Assembly: GCA_009784825.1 (NCBI GenBank)
Contig: WQXO01000005.1
Span: forward strand, 62,001 to 126,000
Direction of reading: 5' to 3'
Length of the DNA stretch: 64,000 nt
Origin: Oscillospiraceae bacterium
GTDB taxonomy: Bacteria > Bacillota > Clostridia > Oscillospirales > Ruminococcaceae
In this document: piece after piece, positions 43,906-51,917 of the stretch
Numbering within the stretch: the first letter of the stretch is position 1
Layout: every line of letters starts with the position of its first letter
Notes under the pieces: generated by a model
The model's input: the letters and a program-made list of their open reading frames with translations, nothing else
What the model was told of the DNA's origin: nothing
Database searches by the model: none
Translations under genes and position numbers: made by a program

Positions 43906-44499
43906 ATGAAAAAAATTGGTTTATTTGATATTTTTATTGCGGCTATTATAGTCATTGCCGCTATCTCAGCTATATTAAGAGACGGAATACCCACAGGAGT
44001 CGTTTTTGGTTTTGGATTATTCGCTTTTACTCTAATTCTGTGTCGTTTGGTATTAGGGTGGTGTTCAGGCATAAGAAAGTTTCTCGCAATTTTGTTACTG
44101 CTTATTTTTGTGATACAAAGTGTTGTAATCTACCAATCTGTCGTTTATGCAAGCAACTTAGAGACTAATATAGTATATATTTTGTTAATTGTTGTAACGG
44201 GTTTTCTTATGTTGCTTGATTTATTTGGATTGTTTATGTTGAGGGCATGGTATTTTCGCTGTCCGAAATGCAAAAAAATGTTTTACTTGGTCAAAAGCTC
44301 TACCGATAGCGAAACCCGTTATGAAATGCGGCGTGCAGAAGTAGGTGACACCAGAAGTGAATATACCGGAAAAGTTGTCCAAAGGCATTACGCCGATGTA
44401 AAACACTCATATGACAAGCATACAACGAATTATGTCTGCAAGTGCTGTAATTTTACAAAAAAGAAGATTCGCAACGGAAGGAGCAGAAGAGTTGGTTAG
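43906..44499 (+). CDS. Membrane protein with C-terminal zinc ribbon
   Basis: A 197-residue protein with four hydrophobic segments in the first 115 residues and a cytoplasmic tail holding two Cys pairs (CPKC and CKCC), which would bind one zinc. The tail is basic (ends NGRSRRVG). The SD AAGGAG is good. It follows the sigma-LRR gene by 54 bases and probably shares its transcript; it may belong to the same signalling unit. No family recognised. Confidence 0.65.
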   Translation: MKKIGLFDIFIAAIIVIAAISAILRDGIPTGVVFGFGLFAFTLILCRLVLGWCSGIRKFLAILLLLIFVIQSVVIYQSVVYASNLETNIVYILLIVVTGFLMLLDLFGLFMLRAWYFRCPKCKKMFYLVKSSTDSETRYEMRRAEVGDTRSEYTGKVVQRHYADVKHSYDKHTTNYVCKCCNFTKKKIRNGRSRRVG

Positions 44500-44526
44500 A
44501 AAACAAAGCATTAAAAACTCTCCCAC

Positions 44527-44555
44527 TTGACAATCCCAAACATTTCTATTATAAT
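44527..44555 (+). promoter_or_regulatory. Promoter of the decarboxylase gene, copy 2 of a repeated promoter
   Basis: -35 TTGACA (44527-44532), 17-base spacer, -10 TATAAT (44550-44555). The -10 ends 7 bases before the ATG at 44563, so the start point should coincide with the start codon. Confidence 0.8.
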
Positions 44556-44562
44556 AAACCCC

Positions 44563-46008
44563 ATGAAACTTAATCAAAATCTCACTCCTATAAAAACCGC
44601 CCTGGAGCAGTTCCAAAAGCACCGTATTGTGCCTTTTGACGTTCCGGGGCATAAGCGTGGGCGAGGCAATGCAGAGCTAACCAAGTTTTTGGGGCAGGCT
44701 TGTATGAACCTTGATGTTAATTCCATGAAGCCTCTCGATAACCTATGCAGTCCCGTTTCGGTAATCGCTGAGGCAGAGGCACTTGCCGCAGATGCGTTCG
44801 GGGCAAGCCATGCCTTTTTTATGGTGGGGGGGACAACCTCTGCAGTTCAAGCGATGGTGTTCTCCGCTTGTAAAAAAGGTGATAAGATTATTCTGCCTCG
44901 GAATGTTCACCGAAGTGTAATCAACGCCATGGTGTTAATCGGGTGCGTGCCGGTGTATGTTAATCCGGGAGTTGATAAAAAGCTGGGGATTTCCCTCGGA
45001 ATGAAGCTGGTTGATGTTAAAAAAGCCATTACCGATAACCCCGACGCTAAGGCGGTTCTTGTGAATAACCCGACTTATTACGGGATATGCTCGGACATTA
45101 AATCAATCGCCGAGCTTGCCCATAAACACGGTATGCTTGTTTTGGCAGACGAAGCCCACGGAACGCATTTTTACTTTGGTGAAAACCTCCCAATTAACGG
45201 GATTAAGGCGGGGGCAGATATGGCGGCAGTGAGTATGCATAAGTCGGGAGGGTCGCTTACGCAGAGTTCTTTTCTGTTATGCGGGGAGAAAGTAAACGCA
45301 AACCATGTAAGACAAATAATAAACTTAACTCAAACTACATCGGGGTCATATTTATTCTTGTCAAGTCTTGATATATCACGCAAAAACCTTGCTTTACACG
45401 GGAGAGAAATATTTGGAAAAGTGACAGGACTTGCTGAATATGCACGGGAGGAAATTAATAAAATAGGGGATTATTACGCTTATTCACGGGAATTAATCAA
45501 CGGTGATGAGGTATATGATTTTGACCCGACAAAGCTGTCGGTGTTTACCCTTGATATTGGGTTGGCGGGGATTGAGGTATATGATTTGTTAAGAGACGAT
45601 TATGACATTCAAGCGGAGTTCGGCGACATCGGGAATATCTTAGCCTACATTTCTGTGGGTGACCGTGAACGGGATTTGGAACAGTTAGTGGGGGCGTTGA
45701 CCGATATTCGCAGGCGGTTCAAGCGTTCAAGGGTGGATATGCTGAGCTATGAGTATATTAACCCTGTTGTCGAAATGTCACCGCAGGAAGCGTTTTATTC
45801 CGAGAAAACCTCGCTTTTAATCAAAGAAGCCGAGGGAAGAGTGAGCGGGGAGTTTGTGATGTGTTATCCGCCGGGGATTCCTATATTGGCTCCGGGAGAG
45901 CTGATAACAAGTCAAGCGGTGGAGTATATACTTTATGCTAAGGAAAAAGGATGTTCAATGACAGGAACCGAGGATTCGGCAATAGAAAGGATTATGGTGG
46001 TGAAATAA
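44563..46008 (+). CDS. Orn/Lys/Arg decarboxylase family protein (likely leaderless)
   Basis: A 481-residue fold I PLP enzyme of the SpeA/Cad/YaaO group. PFDVPGHKRGRGN, FFMVGGTTSAVQAMV, LADEAHGTHFYF (PLP Asp) and SMHKSGGSLTQSS (Schiff-base Lys) are diagnostic; the C-terminal domain ends ILYAKEKGCSMTGTEDSAIERI. Substrate is probably arginine or lysine, feeding polyamine synthesis. The ATG at 44563 is preferred to an upstream TTG at 44527, which lies in the -35 box. No SD is present and the promoter leaves no room for a leader, so translation is probably leaderless. Confidence 0.9.
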   Translation: MKLNQNLTPIKTALEQFQKHRIVPFDVPGHKRGRGNAELTKFLGQACMNLDVNSMKPLDNLCSPVSVIAEAEALAADAFGASHAFFMVGGTTSAVQAMVFSACKKGDKIILPRNVHRSVINAMVLIGCVPVYVNPGVDKKLGISLGMKLVDVKKAITDNPDAKAVLVNNPTYYGICSDIKSIAELAHKHGMLVLADEAHGTHFYFGENLPINGIKAGADMAAVSMHKSGGSLTQSSFLLCGEKVNANHVRQIINLTQTTSGSYLFLSSLDISRKNLALHGREIFGKVTGLAEYAREEINKIGDYYAYSRELINGDEVYDFDPTKLSVFTLDIGLAGIEVYDLLRDDYDIQAEFGDIGNILAYISVGDRERDLEQLVGALTDIRRRFKRSRVDMLSYEYINPVVEMSPQEAFYSEKTSLLIKEAEGRVSGEFVMCYPPGIPILAPGELITSQAVEYILYAKEKGCSMTGTEDSAIERIMVVK

Positions 46009-46011
46009 TAC

Positions 46012-46040
46012 TTGATATTTTTTTAGTATTATGATAGAAT
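46012..46040 (+). promoter_or_regulatory. Promoter of the toxin-antitoxin pair
   Basis: -35 TTGATA (46012-46017), 17-base spacer, -10 TAGAAT (46035-46040); GGAGGTGA follows as SD. Confidence 0.6.
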
Positions 46041-46062
46041 ATAATCATGGAGGTGATTTATT

Positions 46063-46233
46063 ATGGGTGATAAGAAGTTAAGCTATGAGGAATATATTGA
46101 AAAAGGGTTAAGGGAAGCAGATGCAGAATTGAAGAAAAACCCACTGTTATATGATATTGATGATGTTTTAGACGAGATGGAAAGAAATATAATGAGTAGC
46201 TTTGATAAAAGGGATAAAAGATGTATAAGCTGA
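46063..46233 (+). CDS. Putative antitoxin of a ParE/RelE-type pair
   Basis: A 56-residue protein starting MGDKKLSYEEYIEKGLREAD with a strong GGAGGTGA SD. It is acidic and helical (LREADAELKKNPLLYDIDDV). It overlaps the toxin gene by 13 bases, the standard antitoxin-first arrangement. I do not recognise its DNA-binding fold, so identification depends on size and position. Confidence 0.65.
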   Translation: MGDKKLSYEEYIEKGLREADAELKKNPLLYDIDDVLDEMERNIMSSFDKRDKRCIS

Positions 46234-46529
46234 AAATTATGGAAGAAGCAAAATCAAGTTTGAAAAGCATTGAAAACTATATTATAAGTGAATATGATAA
46301 TCCGGCTGCCGCAAAACGTATAATGGTTTTGTTTAGAAAAGGATTTAAACGGGTTAGAGAACAACCGTTCTCTTGCCCCGTTTTTCAATCTGAAATATCG
46401 AAAGAACACGAATACAGAAAACTTATTGTACATAATTATGTCGTGTTTTATACAATTGACGAAGAAAGAAGGATTGTTATAATCGCACGGGTTTTCCATT
46501 GCAAACAAGACTATGAAAATAACATATAA
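46221..46529 (+). CDS. ParE/RelE-superfamily toxin
   Basis: A 102-residue basic protein. MYKLKIMEEAKSSLKSIENYI, then ISEYDNPAAAKRIM, EYRKLIVHNYVVFYTIDEE and IIARVFHCKQDY give the full RelE/ParE fold pattern. It would act on ribosome-bound mRNA or on gyrase; sequence alone does not decide. It lies between the decarboxylase gene and glnS. Confidence 0.85.
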   Translation: MYKLKIMEEAKSSLKSIENYIISEYDNPAAAKRIMVLFRKGFKRVREQPFSCPVFQSEISKEHEYRKLIVHNYVVFYTIDEERRIVIIARVFHCKQDYENNI

Positions 46530-46541
46530 AGGAAAAAAATC

Positions 46542-48200
46542 ATGGAAAATAACGCTAACTTTATTCACGATATTATTGAGAAAGACCTCGCTGACGGTGT
46601 GGTTACGAAAGTCCATACCCGCTTCCCGCCTGAGCCTAACGGTTATCTCCATATCGGGAGTGCTAAGGCAATTCGGATAAATTCCGAGGCGGCGAAGAAA
46701 TACGGTGGGGTGTTCAACCTGCGGTATGACGATACTAATCCGGAACGGGAGGACGACGAGTATGTCCGCTCCATTCACGAGGACATTAAGTGGCTTATTG
46801 GGGAAGAGCCCAGCGGAGGTGTGTTCTTCGGGTCGGATTATTTCGATAAGTGTTATGAGTTCGCCGTTAAGCTGATTAATGACGGTAAAGCCTACGTCTG
46901 CGATTTAAACAATGATGAAATGCGGGAATACAGAGGTACACTTACTGAAGCGGGACGGGAAAGCCCCTATCGAAACCGCAGTGTTTCTGAAAATTTGGAA
47001 TTGTTCGGGAAAATGAAGAACGGTGAGTTCCCTAACGGGGCTTGTACGCTCCGTGCGAAAATTGACATGGCTTCCCCGAATATGAACCTGCGTGACCCTG
47101 CGATTTATCGGATTTTGCATACCGAGCATCACCGTCAGGGGGGTAAATGGTGCATATATCCGCTGTATGACTACGCTCACCCTATTCAGGATGCACTTGA
47201 GGGGATTACCCATTCCTGCTGTTCCATTGAGTTTGAGAACCACCGCCCGTTATATGATTGGGTGGTAGAGAATATATTTATTGAAACCGGCGATAGCTGG
47301 CAAAAAAGGCAGTGCCTGCCTAATCAATACGAATTTGCACGTTTAAACGTGACCTATACCGTTATGAGTAAGCGGTATCTAAGGGAATTAGTCGAGGGAG
47401 GATACGTTGACGGATGGGACGACCCCCGTATGCCCACATTATGCGGATTGAGGAGAAGAGGGTATACACCGTCTGCAATTAACGATTTTCTTGACCGTGC
47501 AGGCTATTCAAAAGCGATGAGCGTTGTGAGCATTGAAATGCTTGAGCATTGTATGCGGGAGGAATTAAACGAGATTGCATTGCGGAAAATCGCAGTAATC
47601 GAACCATTGCTTGTAACTATTACGAATTTCCCCGACGATAAAAATGAAATTCCTTGTGAAATATCCAATCATCCGCAGAACCCCGAAATGGGAACACGTA
47701 TTCTGCCTTTCACAAAGCAGGTATATATCGAACAGTCAGACTTTTCGGATAATCCGCCGCCGAAGTTCCACAGGTTAAAACCGGACAGTGAAGTTCGGTT
47801 GATGGGAGCGTTTATAATCAAGTGCGACGAGGTTATAAAAGACGAGAGCGGCAAAGTAGTCGAATTACGCTGTACTGCCGATTTCCACACCAGTAAAGAA
47901 AGAAAAGTCAAGGGGACTATTCATTGGCTTTCTGTAAATAACTGCATTGACAGCATAATTATGCAGTATGACCGATTGTTTACGGCAGAGGAAGTTGTCG
48001 GCGACGATTACAAGGATTTCTTAAATAAGGATTCTGTTAAGAGATATGACAGAGTTAAATTAGAGAAATCCCTCGAAACGGCGAAAACCGATGAGAGATT
48101 CCAATTCGTAAGAAACGGTTATTATTGCCCCGACAGTAAGAGTTTAGGTGTGTTTAACAGCATTGTGGGGCTGAAAAGCAGCTTTAAACCGAACGCCTGA
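46542..48200 (+). CDS. glnS: Glutaminyl-tRNA synthetase
   Basis: A 552-residue class I synthetase that attaches Gln to tRNA-Gln. RFPPEPNGYLHIGSAKAI carries the HIGH motif and TYTVMSKRYLRELV the KMSKS motif; GITHSCCSIEFENHRPLYDW and WDDPRMPTLCGLRRRGYTP are GlnRS-specific. The C-terminal anticodon-binding barrels are complete. Its presence beside gltX means direct Gln charging, less common in Clostridia than the amidotransferase route and often attributed to transfer. It converges on the next gene with a 17-base overlap. Confidence 0.94.
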   Translation: MENNANFIHDIIEKDLADGVVTKVHTRFPPEPNGYLHIGSAKAIRINSEAAKKYGGVFNLRYDDTNPEREDDEYVRSIHEDIKWLIGEEPSGGVFFGSDYFDKCYEFAVKLINDGKAYVCDLNNDEMREYRGTLTEAGRESPYRNRSVSENLELFGKMKNGEFPNGACTLRAKIDMASPNMNLRDPAIYRILHTEHHRQGGKWCIYPLYDYAHPIQDALEGITHSCCSIEFENHRPLYDWVVENIFIETGDSWQKRQCLPNQYEFARLNVTYTVMSKRYLRELVEGGYVDGWDDPRMPTLCGLRRRGYTPSAINDFLDRAGYSKAMSVVSIEMLEHCMREELNEIALRKIAVIEPLLVTITNFPDDKNEIPCEISNHPQNPEMGTRILPFTKQVYIEQSDFSDNPPPKFHRLKPDSEVRLMGAFIIKCDEVIKDESGKVVELRCTADFHTSKERKVKGTIHWLSVNNCIDSIIMQYDRLFTAEEVVGDDYKDFLNKDSVKRYDRVKLEKSLETAKTDERFQFVRNGYYCPDSKSLGVFNSIVGLKSSFKPNA

Positions 48201-49176
48201 CAGTTGCATATTCGCTCCTGAATTTTAAGTATGCTACGGCGAGAATTATCGAAGCGGTTACGCTTATTCCGGTTGACAGTGCGGAGAGAGGGTCGGTGAA
48301 CAATGTGCCTAATGCACCAAATCCGCTGAACCCCGCTGATACAAGAACAAATATAGGCATCAGTATAGGCATTTTCAATGGCGGGCTGTAGCTGAGCGAT
48401 TCCTTAATCGCTCCTGCGGCTTTGACAACGGAAAGGTTGAATAATACAACAAGAGGTGTGGCGACTATAAAAGCGATGATAGCTATTATACCTAATCCTA
48501 CGAGCAAGAACGCAGTTTCGGCGGGGACTGCCGACGATGAAGCAAGCATGGCAATGCCGCCTATAAGTAATCCTACACACATTAAACAACCGGCAATAAG
48601 GTTGAAAATGTAGACCCGTTTAACAATGGTGAAGCCGATTGTTTTAACGCTGGTGTCCTCATAGTCGCGGCACCACTTGCAGGCGAGCCACATTCCGATA
48701 ACGAGGACAAGCTCTGGGATTGCGAACAGGATTGATATAATCATTATGGCTATACCGCCGGCTTCAAAGTATTCTATGTATTGGTGCATTATTGCTGCTG
48801 TGTCACGGTCAAACTCGGATAACCCGTCATAAACTCCTGCCATAAACGTACTGTGTGAGGCAATAGCCATGAAAAATTGAATTGCCGCAACAATAGACAG
48901 GAAAACTAATCCGGTCAGGAACAGGTTGGACGAACCGTACTTTTTAACCAAGCTGATTAGTGGATTCGGGTGGTAGGTGGTGTCAGGCTGGTAAGCGTTA
49001 TAGGCGGGCATGTTATAATTAGGCTGCTGATAAGTCGGGGGCGGAAACGACATGGGCGATATATCAACCACGGGAGCGGGTGTTTGGGCGGCTGTGAGCG
49101 GACTCTGCGTTCCGCATTGTTGGCAGAATGTGTCAATGTCCTGCATGTTGTTTCCGCAGTTAATGCAAAATTTCAT
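48184..49176 (-). CDS. Zinc-ribbon multi-pass membrane protein
   Basis: A 330-residue protein that begins with a zinc ribbon (CINCGNNMQDIDTFCQQCG), followed by a Pro/Tyr/Asn-rich linker and about six membrane helices (from about residue 78). Similar to DUF-type zinc_ribbon_2 membrane proteins in Clostridia, function unknown. A promoter (TTGATT, 17 bases, TATAAT) lies upstream within 49213-49243 on the minus strand. Confidence 0.7.
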   Translation of the reverse strand: MKFCINCGNNMQDIDTFCQQCGTQSPLTAAQTPAPVVDISPMSFPPPTYQQPNYNMPAYNAYQPDTTYHPNPLISLVKKYGSSNLFLTGLVFLSIVAAIQFFMAIASHSTFMAGVYDGLSEFDRDTAAIMHQYIEYFEAGGIAIMIISILFAIPELVLVIGMWLACKWCRDYEDTSVKTIGFTIVKRVYIFNLIAGCLMCVGLLIGGIAMLASSSAVPAETAFLLVGLGIIAIIAFIVATPLVVLFNLSVVKAAGAIKESLSYSPPLKMPILMPIFVLVSAGFSGFGALGTLFTDPLSALSTGISVTASIILAVAYLKFRSEYATVRRSV

Positions 49177-49271
49177 AAACTGTACCTTCTCTTTATTTAA
49201 TGTGTTATTATACCATTATACAGCCATTATATCAAAAAATCAAGAAAAAATGAAAATATTCTCAAAAACTA

Positions 49272-49325
49272 TTGACAGGTTTTATTTATTCTGCTATAAT
49301 GTTCAAGCATGCCTGTAAAACAGGC
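49272..49325 (+). promoter_or_regulatory. Promoter and leader hairpin of rpmB-rpmE
   Basis: -35 TTGACA (49272-49277), 17-base spacer, -10 TATAAT (49295-49300). The leader starts with the hairpin GCCTG-TAAAA-CAGGC (49311-49325). Ribosomal-protein leaders often bind the protein product; here no known motif is visible. Confidence 0.75.
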
Positions 49326-49339
49326 AAAATAAGTAATAT

Positions 49340-49380
49340 TAATTTTTCATTATTAATTATTAATTATTAACTATTAATTA
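49340..49380. repeat. 7-bp-period tract in the rpmB leader
   Basis: Heptads of the ATTAATT type (TTTTTCATTATTAATTATTA..., with ACTATTA near the end) directly between the leader hairpin and the rpmB SD. It continues the window-wide family of tracts. Confidence 0.7.
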
Positions 49381-49396
49381 GACCGGGGGTGTAATC

Positions 49397-49654
49397 GTGG
49401 CAAAATGTCAAATCTGCGGCAAGGGAGTCGCTTTCGGAATTAAATTATCACACTCACACAGACGTACTAACAGGACGTTCAAGCCTAATGTTCAAAAAGT
49501 AAGGGCAATCGTTGACGGAACGCCTTGCAGAGTACATGCGTGTACAAGATGCCTGCGTTCGGGTAAGGTTGAGAGAAATATTTCTGAAATAAAAATCGAC
49601 ACTGCGTCTGTTGCCGAAACAATCGAAGCGGCAGCGGAAGCTATGGAAGCGTAA
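49397..49654 (+). CDS. rpmB: Ribosomal protein L28 (zinc type)
   Basis: An 85-residue protein of the large subunit. [31 protein letters not shown] and [16 protein letters not shown] show the family and two CxxC zinc pairs. The start is GTG with SD GGGGGTG. It is about 20 residues longer than usual because of an Ala/Glu-rich tail ([14 protein letters not shown]). Confidence 0.95.
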   Translation: MAKCQICGKGVAFGIKLSHSHRRTNRTFKPNVQKVRAIVDGTPCRVHACTRCLRSGKVERNISEIKIDTASVAETIEAAAEAMEA

Positions 49655-49671
49655 AGGGGGATATACAGAAT

Positions 49672-49875
49672 ATGAAAGAGGGAATTCATCCGAAATATGA
49701 GGCGGCTGTTATTAAGTGTGCCTGCGGAGAGGTTATTAATACCCGCTCCACCAGAAGCGAAATTAAGGTTGAAATTTGTTCAAAGTGCCACCCTTTCTTC
49801 ACAGGGAAGCAGAAGTTAGTCGATAGCGGCGGACGTGTGACCAAGTTCAACAAGAAGTTCGGTTTAACTCAATAA
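49672..49875 (+). CDS. rpmE: Ribosomal protein L31 (zinc type)
   Basis: A 67-residue protein. [27 protein letters not shown] and [23 protein letters not shown], with the Cys residues of the zinc-containing form. It follows rpmB by 17 bases and is ended by a hairpin. Both proteins retain zinc sites, so the non-zinc paralogs used under zinc starvation would have to lie elsewhere. Confidence 0.95.
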   Translation: MKEGIHPKYEAAVIKCACGEVINTRSTRSEIKVEICSKCHPFFTGKQKLVDSGGRVTKFNKKFGLTQ

Positions 49876-49883
49876 ACAATTAG

Positions 49884-49959
49884 GGACGCCAGTATATGGC
49901 GTCCGTTTATTTGCATAAGTTTTTGTCGGCGTTTTAGTGGAAAACGCCGAATTTTATTA
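49884..49959 (+). terminator. Terminator after rpmE, with a second hairpin
   Basis: The first hairpin has arms GGACGCC (49884-49890) and GGCGTCC (49898-49904) followed by GTTTATTT. The second has arms TCGGCGTTTT (49926-49935) and AAAACGCCGA (49941-49950) followed by ATTTTATT. Confidence 0.8.
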
Positions 49960-50015
49960 AAAATAAAGGTGAAATAAGCGGAACAATCGTATTTATATAT
50001 AGAAGAGGATACTAT

Positions 50016-51011
50016 ATGACAATTCGTGAAATTACAATAGAAAATGAAAACCTGCTGTTATCTCAGTTCGCACGGAAGAGTGAGGATTGTGAGGGGCGGG
50101 ACGTTTTTGAGCCTATCTGTGATATACGCACCGACTTTCAGCGTGACAGGGACAGGATAATCCACTCAAGCTCGTTTCGGCGGTTGAAACACAAAACACA
50201 GGTATTTTTGTTCCCGAAGTCGGAGCATTATCGAACACGGCTGACACATACCTTAGAAGTTGCACAGATTGCACGGACAATCGCACGAGCGTTAAGGCTG
50301 AATGAAGATTTAACAGAAGCAATTGCATTAGGGCATGACTTGGGGCATACACCGTTCGGGCATGACGGGGAGAGAGTGTTAGACGAGTTATACGTTGACG
50401 GGTTTCGCCATTATGAACAGAGCGTCCGTGTGGCAGAGGTAATCGAGCGGGAGGGTGTGGGTCTGAACCTTACTAAAGAAGTGCGTGACGGGTTTTTGAA
50501 CCATTCCAGTAAAAAAGAAGCCGCTACCTTAGAGGGGAATATCGTTCGGTTCGCTGACAAAATCGCCTACATAAACCATGATATTGAGGATGCGGTAAGG
50601 GGGGGTGTTCTTAATCCCGATGACCTGCCCGCTAATGCGGTAAAAGTCCTCGGAAACGACAAGAGTGCGAGAATAACCTCGCTGATTATTTCACTTATTA
50701 ATAATAGTGGTGAGAAAATCCAATACGACGAGGAAACAAAAAAGGCACATGATGAGTTAAGGGCGTTCATGTTTAAGAATGTTTATCATAACGAGAAAAT
50801 TAATACCGAGAAGGAAAAAGCAGTGCATATCGTGAGGTTTTTGTATTCCTATTACGTTAAGCACCCCGAAAAAATGTCCGGCTTGTATCGGGATTTGGCG
50901 AGGAAGTATTCTGTTGAGAGAGGCGTGTGTGACTATATTTCGGGAATGACCGACGATTATGCCATTGACAGGTTTACGGAATTGTGCGTTCCTAAGGCGT
51001 GGAAAATGTAG
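50016..51011 (+). CDS. dgt: Deoxyguanosinetriphosphate triphosphohydrolase-like protein
   Basis: A 331-residue HD-domain dNTPase. HRTRLTHTLEVAQIARTIARAL (metal-binding His), ALGHDLGHTPFGHDGERVL and FADKIAYINHDIEDAVRGG are the family signatures. It removes triphosphate from dNTPs and tunes pools. It is often found before dnaG-rpoD in Clostridia, which fits here after removing the insert. Its last 33 bases (ELCVPKAWKM and stop) recur at 51868-51900 after the next gene. Confidence 0.93.
   Translation: MTIREITIENENLLLSQFARKSEDCEGRDVFEPICDIRTDFQRDRDRIIHSSSFRRLKHKTQVFLFPKSEHYRTRLTHTLEVAQIARTIARALRLNEDLTEAIALGHDLGHTPFGHDGERVLDELYVDGFRHYEQSVRVAEVIEREGVGLNLTKEVRDGFLNHSSKKEAATLEGNIVRFADKIAYINHDIEDAVRGGVLNPDDLPANAVKVLGNDKSARITSLIISLINNSGEKIQYDEETKKAHDELRAFMFKNVYHNEKINTEKEKAVHIVRFLYSYYVKHPEKMSGLYRDLARKYSVERGVCDYISGMTDDYAIDRFTELCVPKAWKM
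50979..51011 (+). repeat. dgt tail, copy 1 of a direct repeat
   Basis: The coding end of dgt. Copy 2 at 51868-51900 differs at four positions and ends with the same TAG; the similarity extends upstream to the ATTGACA block with a 2-base gap. Confidence 0.8.
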
Positions 51012-51026
51012 TGTTGAGGAGAAAAG

Positions 51027-51884
51027 ATGGGCTTAGACGTTACTATAAAGCAGAAAAAACTTTTCAAAAAGCCTCTTCCGTTTGAAGTAATCCGTGGGGA
51101 TTTAAGCTACGGCAGTGGTGATGCCTACCATCGTTTAGACGAGGGCAAAACAAACGAGGACGGTTTTATTTTGTTTAATCCCGCTCATATCGGCAGGGGG
51201 ATTGGCGTTGAATGGAAAAAGGGAGAGAAGAACAAAGTGTTTTTGCGACTTCCTTTTCCGGCGAGCGAAGAAGATGTTGACGATTTTTATAATGTTGTTG
51301 AAAGAATTATCGCTTTTTGGGAAGCGGACGAATTTGAACAAGACGGCAGTATTCTGCCGGTCAGTATAATTCCGGAACAACGTGTGCATATAAAAGGATT
51401 TAATCTTGAAACATTAAATAAAATGTGCAGTGATACACATGGAGCACTCACGCTCTATTGTGCTATGAACCCGTTGAATCTGACCGTTGAAGAAATAGAG
51501 CAGTTTACCGTTGCGAAAAGCTTAGATAATTTCCGTGATTATATGCATGAAAAGCAGTCCATTGACGCTTATTACGCTGTACCTCGTTTTTATGGAATAG
51601 ACAATAATAAAATCATGGGCGTATACACAGTGACTGAGGATGTGGTAAGCATTGTACCCAAAGAGCCGTACCTGCCTTTCGGTGTGGAGCTTGAGGTGGA
51701 CGAGTGGGAGGTTTGTTTGTTTTCCCAAACGAGAAACGGCATTGTCGGGAATTGTAAGTACGAAGATTTTATAAGTAGCGTTATCGAGTTTTCCGAATAT
51801 GACAGCACGCATATTGTATTCAAGGGGCTTTCTCTTGATAAAATAGATGAAATTATTGACAAGTACCGAATTGTGTGTCCCTAA
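51027..51884 (+). CDS. DUF4299-like protein inserted after dgt
   Basis: A 285-residue cytoplasmic protein beginning MGLDVTIKQKKLFKKPLPFEVI. I associate this beginning with the DUF4299 family, moderately sure. SD GAGGAG. Its last codons (IDKYRIVCP) are encoded by sequence that corresponds, in a shifted frame, to the dgt tail, so the 3' end appears to have been joined onto a duplicated dgt end. No catalytic motif seen. Confidence 0.6.
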   Translation: MGLDVTIKQKKLFKKPLPFEVIRGDLSYGSGDAYHRLDEGKTNEDGFILFNPAHIGRGIGVEWKKGEKNKVFLRLPFPASEEDVDDFYNVVERIIAFWEADEFEQDGSILPVSIIPEQRVHIKGFNLETLNKMCSDTHGALTLYCAMNPLNLTVEEIEQFTVAKSLDNFRDYMHEKQSIDAYYAVPRFYGIDNNKIMGVYTVTEDVVSIVPKEPYLPFGVELEVDEWEVCLFSQTRNGIVGNCKYEDFISSVIEFSEYDSTHIVFKGLSLDKIDEIIDKYRIVCP

Positions 51885-51900
51885 GGCGTGGATAATGTAG
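51868..51900 (+). repeat. dgt tail, copy 2 of a direct repeat
   Basis: In the dgt frame it still reads LCVPKAWIM and stop. The stop of the inserted gene (51882-51884) lies inside it in another frame. Confidence 0.8.
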
Positions 51901-51917
51901 TATATTGGAGGACTGTT

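Noticed and set aside
44527..44562. Earlier TTG start for the decarboxylase
   Set aside because: It would lie inside the -35 box of a perfect promoter, and the added residues are not family-like.
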